Assembly (NCBI RefSeq): GCF_020010905.1
Contig: NZ_JAGJBY010000001.1
Coordinates: 248,001 to 312,000, forward strand
Source: Streptomyces acidiscabies
GTDB taxonomy: Bacteria; Actinomycetota; Actinomycetes; Streptomycetales; Streptomycetaceae
Length of the DNA stretch: 64,000 nucleotides
Direction of reading: 5' to 3'
The notes under the pieces were generated by a model that was not told where the DNA came from, searched no databases, and saw only the letters and a program-made list of their open reading frames with translations. This document shows, piece by piece, positions 1 to 7,616 of this stretch (within the stretch, counting starts at the first letter, position 1; each line of letters starts with the position of its first letter). The translations under genes and the position numbers were made by a program.

Positions 1-317
1 TAGTACCGCAGATCGACCCGGTCGGGGTCGACGTCCAGCAGGTACGACCCGGTTCGGCTGACGACGGGCGGCGCCTCGCTCCCGGCGATCCCCAACGCGG
101 CGCGGATCCGGGAGATGTGAACGTGCAGCGCTTCTCTGGCCTTGGCCGGCGGATGGTCGTCCCAGGCGCGGTGGACCAGGGTGTCCACGCTCACCGGCCG
201 TCCCGCGTCCCAGGCGAGGGAGGCCAGGACGACCGCGGACTTCGTGGAGCCGAGTTCGGCGCAGCGGCCGGCGGCTCTCACTTCGACCGATCCCGATAGC
301 CGAATCGTGAATTCCAC
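1..317 (-). CDS. SARP/AfsR-type transcriptional regulator, N-terminal part (runs off the window)
   Basis: The gene reads leftward and is cut by the window edge; 105 residues are visible. They form the OmpR-type winged-helix DNA-binding domain (trans_reg_C) of Streptomyces antibiotic regulatory proteins. Visible landmarks are a strand opening with FTIRLSGSVEV, a helix with STKSAVVLASLAW, the recognition helix region AREALHVHISRIRAALG, and the wing ending SRTGSYLLDVDPDRVDL. The GTG start is chosen because GGGAGGA lies about seven bases upstream. SARPs activate by binding heptamer repeats spaced 11 bp apart next to the -35 region; such repeats occur at 4848-4876. A BTAD domain should follow outside the window. 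It is divergent from the NB-ARC gene, so the parts that are fused in AfsR (SARP, NB-ARC, TPR) are here separate genes. Confidence 0.85.
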   Translation of the reverse strand, partial: MEFTIRLSGSVEVRAAGRCAELGSTKSAVVLASLAWDAGRPVSVDTLVHRAWDDHPPAKAREALHVHISRIRAALGIAGSEAPPVVSRTGSYLLDVDPDRVDLRY

Positions 318-497
318 CAGCGTCCTCCCGCCGGTAGGGCCTTCTGCTGGCCGGGTATTCAGAGTGTCATGGCCTTGTCATTCATGACCATATGCCCACC
401 ATATAAGTCCAGAAGTAACCGCTCTCCAGACGATTCCGTTCGCTTTCCACCTGGTGCGAGGGGCCTTCCTCGACAGACAGAGCCGAAAGGAACCGAC

Positions 498-2180
498 ATG
501 CGATATCCGCAACCGGACAGACGGGAAGCGCTGTTGTCGGCCATGGTCGAGCACGGGAACGACCGGAATTCCCCGGCGTGGCGGGAGCTCGCGCAGCTCG
601 TCGACGCCGCGCGCCGGACGGACACAGCGCTCGCCCGGCTCTGGCCACCCGCTCCGGCTCAGTACGCGGTCACCGCCGAGGCGTTGGACCTGCTCGCCGC
701 GCGCGACACAGCGACGGACGACGCCGTCATGGCGTGGTTACGACGTCACGCCTCGGCACGGAGCGATCAACAGCCCACTCCTGAACCCGAGTTGCCGGGC
801 CACACCGCCAACGTCATCGGCGGGAACTCTGTGCTCCACGGCCCCAGCGTGCAGGCTCGCGACATCCACGGCGGCGTCCACTTCCACGCGCCGTCCGAAC
901 CGCCTCGCCCTCCCGTACCCCGCCAACTCCCCCCGGCTCACGCCAGGTTCGTCGACCGGGAGAGCGACCGGCAGGCACTCGACGACCTCCGCGCGGGCCA
1001 TTCCGCGCAGGCGTCCCCGGTTCTCGTGATCAGCGGACTGGCCGGGGTCGGCAAGACGACCCTCGCCACCCACTGGCTGCACGAGCACGCCGCGTCCTTC
1101 CCCGACGGTCAGCTCTACGCCGACCTGGGTGGCGAGGACGGCCCCAGGTCCCCCGCGACGGTCCTGGAGGCGTTCCTGATCGCGCTCGGTGCACCGTCGG
1201 TACCGGCCGACACAGCCCAACGCGCCGCGCTGTGGCGAACGTTGACCTCGGGACTGCGGCTGGCCATCCTGCTGGACAACGCGTTCTCCGCCGCGCAGGT
1301 ACGGCCGTTGCTGCTCGGCACATCGACGGGCCTGACGGTGGTGACGAGCCGCAGCGGCCTCACCGGACTCCGGGTCGACGGAGCGTTCGTGCATCAACTC
1401 GACGGCCTGTCACCGGAGTCGGCCGTCGAGCTGCTCGCCGTCGGCGGCGGGGAGCGGGTCGCGGCGGACCCCTCCGCCGCTCACGACGTGATCGAGTTGT
1501 GCGGTCGGCTGCCGCTGACCGTCTCCCTCGCGTCGGCCCAACTCGCGGTCCGCCCGCACCAGTCCGTGTCGGCTCTCGCCGGCAGCCTGTCGCGGGGACG
1601 AGGGGTGCTGGACATGCTGCGGGTCGACGGGGAGGCCGTCATGCGGACGGCTCTCGACCTGTCGTACGGCCTTCTGCCCGGCGAATCCGCCGTCCTCTAC
1701 CGGCGGATGGGTCTGCTGCCTGCCGACGTGCACGACCTGTTCATGCTGGCCGCGGTCACGGACACCGGCCCGTACACGGTCGACGAGCACATCCACCTGC
1801 TCGTCGAGTCGAACCTCCTCCAGGAGACCGGCCCCACGACGTACCGCTTCCACGATCTGGTCCGCTCGCACGCCCGCGCAGTGGGTGAGGAGCGGGAGGA
1901 ACCACCCGGTCGGGAACACACCTTGAGCCGGTTCGTGGACTGGTGTCTGGCCACCTCGGCCGCGGCGGAGGACATCCTCGTGCCCCGGCACCGGCTGCCG
2001 GGTCACGACGGACCGCTGGAGGCCGCCGAACCCACCCCGCTCGACGGTCCCACCGAGGCTCTGACCTGGCTCGACACGCACCGGGACGGCCTGATGGGAG
2101 CAGTACGGCAGTGTGCGCGGGCGGGTTGGGACACGCGATGCTGGCGCCTGGTCGATGTCCTTTGGCCCCTTTTCCTATGA
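498..2180 (+). CDS. AfsR-like NB-ARC (STAND) ATPase, cut by an in-frame TGA
   Basis: This encodes 560 residues before a TGA at 2178-2180; the same frame stays open to 2897, so the intact gene would be 498-2897 (about 800 codons). The ATG at 498 has an AAGGAA ribosome site; upstream in-frame starts lack one. Residues 1-100 are a helical N-terminal region. Residues 105-130 carry a short segment with HGPSVQARDIHGGVHFH that resembles RHIM-like amyloid signalling motifs. An NB-ARC domain follows, with P-loop GLAGVGKTT, the strand LAILLDNA, the sensor TSR, and a winged-helix part around YRFHDLVRSHA. TPRs are expected after the stop. Codon 81 (738-740) is TTA, so translation should depend on bldA tRNA. 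The family acts as a signal-sensing oligomerising ATPase. With the TGA the gene makes an NB-ARC protein without its TPR sensor and is probably a pseudogene. Confidence 0.8.
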   Translation: MRYPQPDRREALLSAMVEHGNDRNSPAWRELAQLVDAARRTDTALARLWPPAPAQYAVTAEALDLLAARDTATDDAVMAWLRRHASARSDQQPTPEPELPGHTANVIGGNSVLHGPSVQARDIHGGVHFHAPSEPPRPPVPRQLPPAHARFVDRESDRQALDDLRAGHSAQASPVLVISGLAGVGKTTLATHWLHEHAASFPDGQLYADLGGEDGPRSPATVLEAFLIALGAPSVPADTAQRAALWRTLTSGLRLAILLDNAFSAAQVRPLLLGTSTGLTVVTSRSGLTGLRVDGAFVHQLDGLSPESAVELLAVGGGERVAADPSAAHDVIELCGRLPLTVSLASAQLAVRPHQSVSALAGSLSRGRGVLDMLRVDGEAVMRTALDLSYGLLPGESAVLYRRMGLLPADVHDLFMLAAVTDTGPYTVDEHIHLLVESNLLQETGPTTYRFHDLVRSHARAVGEEREEPPGREHTLSRFVDWCLATSAAAEDILVPRHRLPGHDGPLEAAEPTPLDGPTEALTWLDTHRDGLMGAVRQCARAGWDTRCWRLVDVLWPLFL

Positions 2181-2195
2181 TTTCGCCCGACCGGG

Positions 2196-2897
2196 ATGTG
2201 GATCGAAGCTCATCGGCTCGGCCTCGACGCGGCCCGCCGCGACGGCGCGCGGGACGGCGAGGGCCGCATGCTCACCTCCGGGGCGATCGGACTGCGCGGC
2301 GCGGGCCGGTACGCGGAGGCGGCCGAGTGGTACCGGCTGGCGCTGGAGATGGCCGTCGAGGACGGCAACGTACGGCAGCAGGCGCAGGCGGTCAGCGGCC
2401 TCGGACACATCAGTCTTCTCGACGGCCGAACCGCCGAGGCGCGCACCCACTTCGAGGAGGCCCTGCGGCTGCGGGAGGCGGCCGGTCACCGGCACAGAGT
2501 GGCACTCACCCGGCGCCGCCTCGGCGAAACCGCCTTGGCAGAAGGGGACTTCATCGATGCGATGCACCAACTACGGCTCTCCTACGATGAATTGACGGAG
2601 CTTGAGGAGTCGTACGAAGCGACCCGGGTCCAAGCGCTGCTCGGTCACGTGCTGGAGCGCTCCGGGGAGAGCACCGAGGGAACTCGGCTGTTGCAACAGG
2701 CACTTGCCGTCTTTCGGACCGGAGCCGTCAGGGCCGTGGACTGGGAGGCGCGCTGCCTCGAATGGCTCGGCCAGGCCGCCGCGTCCCAGGGGGACACGGC
2801 GGCGGCCGTCCGCCTCTACGAGAACGCCCGGGACCTCTTCGCCCGGCTGAGCCCGTCCGACGCCGAGCGCGTGGAGGCGCGCCTGCGCGACCGGTGA
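2196..2897 (+). CDS. TPR-domain remainder of the interrupted NB-ARC gene
   Basis: This is the 3' part of the preceding gene, in the same reading frame and separated only by the TGA codon and five more codons. The first possible ATG (2196) has no clear ribosome site. It falls inside a segment (WIEAHRLGLDAARR) that in family members continues directly from the LWPLFL end of the upstream part. The 233 residues form repeated helical pairs typical of tetratricopeptide repeats: RYAEAAEWYRLALEMA, RTAEARTHFEEALRLREAAG, TEGTRLLQQALAVF, DTAAAVRLYENARDLF. TPRs form the ligand-sensing C-terminus of AfsR-type STAND proteins. Reinitiation or readthrough could make it functional, but a decaying gene is simpler. 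Confidence 0.7.
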   Translation: MWIEAHRLGLDAARRDGARDGEGRMLTSGAIGLRGAGRYAEAAEWYRLALEMAVEDGNVRQQAQAVSGLGHISLLDGRTAEARTHFEEALRLREAAGHRHRVALTRRRLGETALAEGDFIDAMHQLRLSYDELTELEESYEATRVQALLGHVLERSGESTEGTRLLQQALAVFRTGAVRAVDWEARCLEWLGQAAASQGDTAAAVRLYENARDLFARLSPSDAERVEARLRDR

Positions 2898-2907
2898 ACC
2901 GCACGCA

Positions 2908-2945
2908 CCGGCCGGGGGTGACAGCCGTCCGCCACCCCCGGCCGG
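2908..2945. terminator. Bidirectional hairpin terminator
   Basis: A perfect 13-bp stem (2908-2920 with 2933-2945) and a 12-base loop lie between the convergent NB-ARC/TPR gene and the gene ending at 2952. The position fits a shared transcription terminator. Confidence 0.7.
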
Positions 2946-2951
2946 CCCGCG

Positions 2952-3536
2952 CTACGGCCTCGGCAGCGGTACGACGGACCGCAGCGCGTCCGGCGCTCTG
3001 CCCGCCGCCGTCCAGGCGTGGACGACGGACGCGACCACACCCGGCGAGGCCGGCGCCCCGCCCGCGCCCCGCTCCGGCCACAGGAACCGCACGCTGCCCA
3101 GCGCGTCCCGCACGCCGATCACGCACCCGGCACCGGGACCCGGCACGGCGGCCACGAGGCATCCCGGATGCCTCGCCAGCAGGGCGTCGACCCGCCGCAG
3201 GGCCGCCTCGAACCTCAGCAGCTCCCCGGTCACCAGCACATCGGCGTGCTCCAACAGGGGCTGATGTTCCGGACGTTCGGGATCCATGCGGAGGTGCTCG
3301 TCGCACGGGAGCAGACCCGACGGGTGTCCGCACGCCACCGCTTCTTCGTCGTACCGCGCGGCGCTGACGAGCGCGGTCCCGTGCGCTGTATCGGACCGCC
3401 AGAGGACAGCGGATCGTCCGCTGTCGTCGTGAGGAAGGAAACAGACGCTGATCCGCACGGCGCCGTACGCCGCGGGTCTACCGACCGGCATGGCGGGCAC
3501 GGTAATCGGCACCGCGGGACGAGGTACGCGTTTCAC
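2952..3536 (-). CDS. Uncharacterised protein, second gene of GT-B-like operon
   Basis: A protein of 194 residues with no family I recognise. The GTG at 3536 is chosen because it overlaps the stop of the upstream gene as GTGA, which implies translational coupling; longer readings into the upstream gene are only frame shadow. The N-terminus has a beta-rich stretch around AVRISVCFLPHDDSG, and the middle has an acidic/aromatic stretch with HLRMDPERPEHQPLLEHADVL. Conserved-looking PGPGAG and SVRFLWPE follow. There is no signal peptide or membrane segment. The tight coupling suggests it works with the GT-B-like protein. Function unknown. Confidence 0.7.
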   Translation of the reverse strand: MKRVPRPAVPITVPAMPVGRPAAYGAVRISVCFLPHDDSGRSAVLWRSDTAHGTALVSAARYDEEAVACGHPSGLLPCDEHLRMDPERPEHQPLLEHADVLVTGELLRFEAALRRVDALLARHPGCLVAAVPGPGAGCVIGVRDALGSVRFLWPERGAGGAPASPGVVASVVHAWTAAGRAPDALRSVVPLPRP

Positions 3537-4777
3537 CGGTTCGCCCCCGCTGCCTCCGTGACCTCCCAGGTGCGCAGTGGAGGCGGCGCGGGCAGCGGCG
3601 GGACGACAGGTGCGCGGGCGGGTTCGCCGATCTCCAGCAGCCGGTAGAGCAACGACCGCATCCGCCGGTGGAACTGCCCCGGCGCCGAGGACAGCGACGC
3701 CGCGACCTCGTCGTACTGTCCGGGGCTGTACTGCCGTACCGCGTAGTCGAGTTGGTCGGCCAGTGGAAGTCCGGGAGCGAGGACGGGAGCGGCGGAGGCC
3801 AGCAGCGCCGCCGGGGAGTACGCCGCGATCTCCCGGCGCGGACCCGAGGTGAGCAGCAGCGCCGCGCCTGTCAACGTTCCGTACGCGGTCAGTGACCCGT
3901 GGTCGCCGATGACCAGGTCGGCCGCGACGAGCAGCGCCTGCCAGTCCGCTTCCGGCGGCACGATCGCGATGTCGCGGTCCCGGCAGCCGGCGAGCCAGCC
4001 TCGTACCTGCCAAGTGCCGTGCCCCGCGAAGACGTTGGGGTGAAGCAGCAGCGCGAACCGGTCACGGTCGCCCGACCTGCGGCTGACCAGGTGCGGCAGC
4101 AGCGCGTCGAGCCGCCCGAACGTGGAGGCCGGGCCCCAGGTCGAGGTGACGACCACGAACCGCTGCCCCTCCTCGACGCCCAACGCCCGGCGGTACTCGT
4201 CGCGTTGAGGCCGAGCGGCGACGATCCGGTCGACGCACGGGTCACCCACCACATGGGCGACCGGCAGCGCCTCGGGGCAGGAACGTGCCAGTTCCTCCAG
4301 CGCGCGGTCGTGTCCGTAGACGATCGCGGCGGGGAAGACACGGCCCTCGTGCAGCAGATGCTGCCGGCTGAGCATGCCCGGTACGCGCACCTCGCCGGGC
4401 GCCAACAGCCGTGTGTCGGTGAGCAGTTTGTTGTGTCCCGCCCCGTGCGAGACACGCACGACCGGGGCCCGCAGTTCGTGCACCCCGCGGGAACTGGCGG
4501 CCAGCGCCAGGTCGAACTCGGTGCGCAGCGCCTCCTCCCAGGGCACGACGGCGATGCCGAGGCCCTCCAGATACTGCGTGACTCCTGCGCCGAACGCGTG
4601 CGGTGCCGCTGTGAACACCACCTGGACGCGTAAGTCCCCCTCCAGCAGCCCGAACACCTCCCTCAATCGCTGGGCGAACGTCAATGTGTGAACGACCACC
4701 AGAACTCGCTTGCAGTCCCGTACGGTGAGCCAGTGCCCCTGTTCGATCAGGGCCGGGCTCGTGAATCCCAAAGACAC
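3533..4777 (-). CDS. GT-B-fold transferase-like protein (CDP-glycerophosphotransferase/epimerase-like)
   Basis: A protein of 414 residues. The GTG start has a GGGGGATC ribosome site just upstream. The fold signature is two Rossmann-like halves: an N-terminal RVLVVVHTLTFAQRLREVF, a middle VRVSHGAGHNK, and a C-terminal nucleotide-binding half with FVVVTSTWGPAS, LLLHPNVFAGHG and DLVIGDHGSLTAYGTLTG. This last pattern resembles the donor-binding lobe of CDP-glycerol glycerophosphotransferases and UDP-GlcNAc 2-epimerases. A role in surface polymer or metabolite glycosylation is possible but unproven. Codon 49 (4631-4633) is TTA, implying bldA dependence. Three 11-bp phased heptamers lie 71-99 bp upstream, so SARP control is likely. 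It is coupled to the gene that starts at 3536. Confidence 0.65.
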   Translation of the reverse strand: MSLGFTSPALIEQGHWLTVRDCKRVLVVVHTLTFAQRLREVFGLLEGDLRVQVVFTAAPHAFGAGVTQYLEGLGIAVVPWEEALRTEFDLALAASSRGVHELRAPVVRVSHGAGHNKLLTDTRLLAPGEVRVPGMLSRQHLLHEGRVFPAAIVYGHDRALEELARSCPEALPVAHVVGDPCVDRIVAARPQRDEYRRALGVEEGQRFVVVTSTWGPASTFGRLDALLPHLVSRRSGDRDRFALLLHPNVFAGHGTWQVRGWLAGCRDRDIAIVPPEADWQALLVAADLVIGDHGSLTAYGTLTGAALLLTSGPRREIAAYSPAALLASAAPVLAPGLPLADQLDYAVRQYSPGQYDEVAASLSSAPGQFHRRMRSLLYRLLEIGEPARAPVVPPLPAPPPLRTWEVTEAAGANR

Positions 4778-4847
4778 GCGATCCCCCTATCGCTCTTCAC
4801 TGCGTACTGCAGCCGAGAGAGCGCGTGCCCGGTCCGTACGGCACTTT

Positions 4848-4876
4848 CCTTGCATCCGCCTTGCAGAACCCTTGCG
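4848..4876. promoter_or_regulatory. SARP-type 11-bp phased heptamer repeats
   Basis: CCTTGCA, CCTTGCA and CCTTGCG begin at 4848, 4859 and 4870, exactly 11 bp apart. Heptamers at 11-bp spacing are the known binding pattern of SARPs. They lie upstream of the leftward GT-B-like operon. A TACGGA hexamer (minus strand) follows about nine bases downstream and could be the -10. Confidence 0.55.
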
Positions 4877-4899
4877 CGGCAGCGCGTTGGCCGTCAGGG

Positions 4900-5919
4900 T
4901 CAGCCGGTTTGGGGATGCAGGAGCCTCGCCAGCAGGTCGTCCAGTGTGACCAGCCCCGTGAGACGGCCCTGTTCGTCCCGTACGACCGCCAACGTCGCCC
5001 TGCGGCGCCGGAGTTGTTCGATCGCCTCGGCGACCGTGTTCTCCGGGGACAGTTCGGGGACCGGGCGGGACAACTCCCGTGCGGTGGTGGTGCGTTGGCG
5101 GGAGCGGGCGACGAGCGCGTCGCGCGCGTGCACCGAGCCGACCACCGTGTCGCCGTCGCGGACCAGCAGGCGGCTGCGGTCATGGGCGGTGGTGAGCGCG
5201 AGGATCGCCTCGACGTCCGCGTCGGCCGGGATCGACGTGATCTCGACGGCGGGCACCTGGAGTTCGGCGACCGGCACCTGAGGCTCCGTCAGGGAGTTGG
5301 TGATCAGCTCGGAGTCGTCCTTGCTGATCAGCCCGAGCCGCTCCGACTCCTCGACGAGGTGGGCGAGTTGCTCCCGGTTGTGGACGGACGTCAGCTCGTC
5401 GCGCGGGGTGACCCGGCAGAGCCGGACCAGCGCGTTGCTCAGCGCGTTGAGGACGCGGATGATCGGGCGGACGGCCTTCACGACGCCCCGGAACATCGGG
5501 GACAGCAGCATCGCCGAGCGCTCGGGGTGCGCGATCGCCCAGGATTTCGGGGCCATTTCACCGACGACCATGTGCAGGAAGACGACCACGATCATCGCGA
5601 CGGCGAAGGCGATCCCGTAGCTGAGCGCGCTCGGCAGCCCCAAGTTATGCAGGAGCGGGTCGAGTTCGTGGGAGATCGCCGGTTTCGACACCGAGCCGAG
5701 CCCCAAGGTACAGACGGTGATGCCGAGTTGGGCACCCGCCAGCATCAACGACAGTTCCCGCATACCCGCGAGAGCCGCGCCCGCGCCGCGCTGCCCCTCG
5801 GCCGCCGCCTTCTCCATGCGGTGCCGTTTGGCCGCCACGAGCGCGAACTCGGCAGCGACGAAGAACCCACTACCGACGAGCAGCAACAGGGTCACGAAGA
5901 GTGCCATCGGGAAGCTCAT
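4900..5919 (-). CDS. CNNM/CorC-HlyC family membrane protein with CBS domains (second gene)
   Basis: A protein of 339 residues. The ATG at 5919 overlaps the stop of the upstream paralogue as ATGA. The N-terminal half is a CNNM (DUF21) transmembrane domain, opening with FPMALFVTLLLLVGSGFFVAA, then LAGAQLGITVCTLGLGSVSKP and a long helix FAVAMIVVVFLHMVVGEMAPKSWA; the GEMAPK motif is typical of the family. The second half carries a CBS pair (VEITSIPADADVEAILALT, and VVRDEQGRLTGLVTLDDLLARLL). Members move or regulate Mg2+/Co2+ or other cations across the membrane. It lacks the C-terminal CorC_HlyC domain of its partner, so the two probably form a heteromer. The pair is a common tandem in actinobacteria. 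Confidence 0.9.
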   Translation of the reverse strand: MSFPMALFVTLLLLVGSGFFVAAEFALVAAKRHRMEKAAAEGQRGAGAALAGMRELSLMLAGAQLGITVCTLGLGSVSKPAISHELDPLLHNLGLPSALSYGIAFAVAMIVVVFLHMVVGEMAPKSWAIAHPERSAMLLSPMFRGVVKAVRPIIRVLNALSNALVRLCRVTPRDELTSVHNREQLAHLVEESERLGLISKDDSELITNSLTEPQVPVAELQVPAVEITSIPADADVEAILALTTAHDRSRLLVRDGDTVVGSVHARDALVARSRQRTTTARELSRPVPELSPENTVAEAIEQLRRRRATLAVVRDEQGRLTGLVTLDDLLARLLHPQTG

Positions 5920-7235
5920 GACGACCGCACCTCCAGGCGGACCCGCTCCGGTACGTGCCGGTCGAGCGTACGGACGTCGATCGTTGCCGAACTCCCGTCC
6001 ATGAGAGGGATGTTGAGGCTGTCCCCGACGGTCGGGAAGCGGCCCAGCCGGTCGACGATCAGGCCCGCCACGGTGTCGTAGTCCTCCTCCTCGGGGAGGA
6101 CCACGCCGGTGGCCTCGGCGACCTCGTCGAGACGGCGGCCCGCGTCGACGAGCCACCCGTCGCCGTCCGCGACGGCGATCTCGGTGATGCGGTCGCTCTC
6201 GTCGGCGATGTCACCGACCAGTTCCTCGGCGATGTCCTCGTAGGTGACGATCCCGGCGACACCGCCGTGTTCGTCGAGGACGACCGCGAACTCGTCGTCC
6301 CCGGTGCGCATCTGCTCCACAGCGTCGGGCAACGGGAGTGTGTCGGGCAGGAGCAGAGGGCGGCGGGCCGCGGCTCCGGCCGCCGTGGCCGCGAACCGAT
6401 CAGCGGGCAGCGCCATCAACTCCCGTACCCCCAGCACCCCCGCGACGTCGTCGGGGTGGTCGCCGAGGACCGGATAGTTCGAGTGGCCGTGTTTCGCGAT
6501 GAGTTCGACCGCCTCGGCCAGCGACGCGTCCTTGCGGATGAAGACGGCGTCGGCGCGCGGCACCATCACCTCGTCGAGCGTGCGCTCGGAGAACTCCAGG
6601 GCATGGTCCAGGAGTTGGGCGGTCGCGGTGGGCAACTCGCCCTGTTCCCTGGACTCTCCGATGAGATGGCCCAGCTCCTCCAGCGTCGCGCCGTGGTGCA
6701 GCTCCTCGACCGGCTCGATACCGGCCTTGCGCAGCAACCTGTTCGCGGCGCCGTCGAAGACGTGCACAAGCGGTCCGACGACCTTCAGGTACGACAGGGT
6801 CGAGCCGGCCAGCGCCTTCGCGAGCCGCTCGGGTACGGCGATGGCGAGGTTCTTCGGCGCCAGCTCGCCGATGACCATCTGGACGACGGTCGCGAGCACG
6901 AAGGCGAGGACGACCGAGATCCCGCCGACGGCGCCCTCGGGGACACCGATGTCGGTGAGCAGCGGTTTCAGCAACGCGGAGACGGAGGGTTCCGCGATGA
7001 ACCCGACCACCAGACCGGTGACCGTGATGCCGAGCTGGGCGCCGGAGAGCATGAAGGAGAGGCGTTCCAGCACCTTCAGGGCGCGGGTGGCTCTCCGGTC
7101 CCCCTTCTCGGCCTCCCTCGCGAGAGCCAGCCGGTCGGCGGAGACGTATGCGAACTCCTGGGCGACGAAGTACCCGGTCCCCAGCGTGAGGACCAGGACG
7201 GCCAGCAGGCCGAGCCAGGCTTCCGCGGCGCTCAT
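5916..7235 (-). CDS. CNNM/CorC-HlyC family transporter with CBS and CorC_HlyC domains
   Basis: A protein of 439 residues. It has an N-terminal CNNM transmembrane domain (WLGLLAVLVLTLGTGYFVAQEFAYVSADR in two parts, then LSGAQLGITVTGLVVGF and the GELAPKNLAIA motif). A CBS pair follows (LDEVMVPRADAVFIRKDASL; LLLPDTLPLPDAVEQM, then VVLDEHGGVAGIVTYEDIAEELVGDI). The C-terminal CorC_HlyC domain has GDGWLVDAGRRLDEV and DYDTVAGLIVDRLGRFP. The family is implicated in divalent cation efflux and homeostasis at the cytoplasmic membrane. It is first in a two-gene operon with a 4-bp overlap to the paralogue. No Mg2+ riboswitch is visible in the 380-base upstream gap. Confidence 0.92.
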   Translation of the reverse strand: MSAAEAWLGLLAVLVLTLGTGYFVAQEFAYVSADRLALAREAEKGDRRATRALKVLERLSFMLSGAQLGITVTGLVVGFIAEPSVSALLKPLLTDIGVPEGAVGGISVVLAFVLATVVQMVIGELAPKNLAIAVPERLAKALAGSTLSYLKVVGPLVHVFDGAANRLLRKAGIEPVEELHHGATLEELGHLIGESREQGELPTATAQLLDHALEFSERTLDEVMVPRADAVFIRKDASLAEAVELIAKHGHSNYPVLGDHPDDVAGVLGVRELMALPADRFAATAAGAAARRPLLLPDTLPLPDAVEQMRTGDDEFAVVLDEHGGVAGIVTYEDIAEELVGDIADESDRITEIAVADGDGWLVDAGRRLDEVAEATGVVLPEEEDYDTVAGLIVDRLGRFPTVGDSLNIPLMDGSSATIDVRTLDRHVPERVRLEVRSS

Positions 7236-7539
7236 CGGACACCACCCCGCCGGGCGCCGCGGTCTGTGAGACCCGTAGTACTCAGGTATGAGCGGGATGG
7301 TCCGGGACTGTGTCCCGGGGAGTCCGTCGATCTGGCGGACACGCGTTCACTCCTTGATCAAAGAAACGTTCACTCCGAACGTTCACCTTGGCAACGATTG
7401 TGGCCGAGACCCGGTTCCCGCGCCCGGCGGGAGACCGGCCCCACCTGCGCGCACAGAAACGCACAGCAACCGTTTTCAGCCGTTCCCGGCCCACGGGCGC
7501 GAAGCCTCTGCCACGCCCCGTACCACCGACCCTATGCTG

Positions 7540-7559
7540 CTTCTACTTGAATGTAGAAG
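7540..7559. promoter_or_regulatory. Inverted repeat CTTCTAC-N6-GTAGAAG upstream of spo0M-like gene
   Basis: A perfect 7-bp inverted repeat around TTGAAT, 57 bp before the Spo0M-like start. The same element occurs before terB (11409) and, with two mismatches, before terD (16921), so it is a candidate shared operator or promoter element. The rest of the 7236-7616 gap holds only a GTAGTACTCAGGTATG-type dispersed motif (about 7275). Confidence 0.6.
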
Positions 7560-7616
7560 GCCCACGTGTGAAGAACCTCGCGCGTACCGGCCCGTGAAGA
7601 AGGAGTGGACGCCACG

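Noticed and set aside
2165..2205. Frameshift between NB-ARC and TPR parts
   Set aside because: Both parts are in the same phase, so the break is a TGA codon and not an indel.
2952..4013. 353-residue reading of the gene ending at 2952
   Set aside because: The first half is an Arg/Pro-rich shadow of the upstream gene; the GTGA overlap at 3536 gives a better start.
4900..6156. Longer start for the second CNNM gene
   Set aside because: The extra 79 residues are the shadow of the upstream gene; the ATGA overlap fixes the start at 5919.
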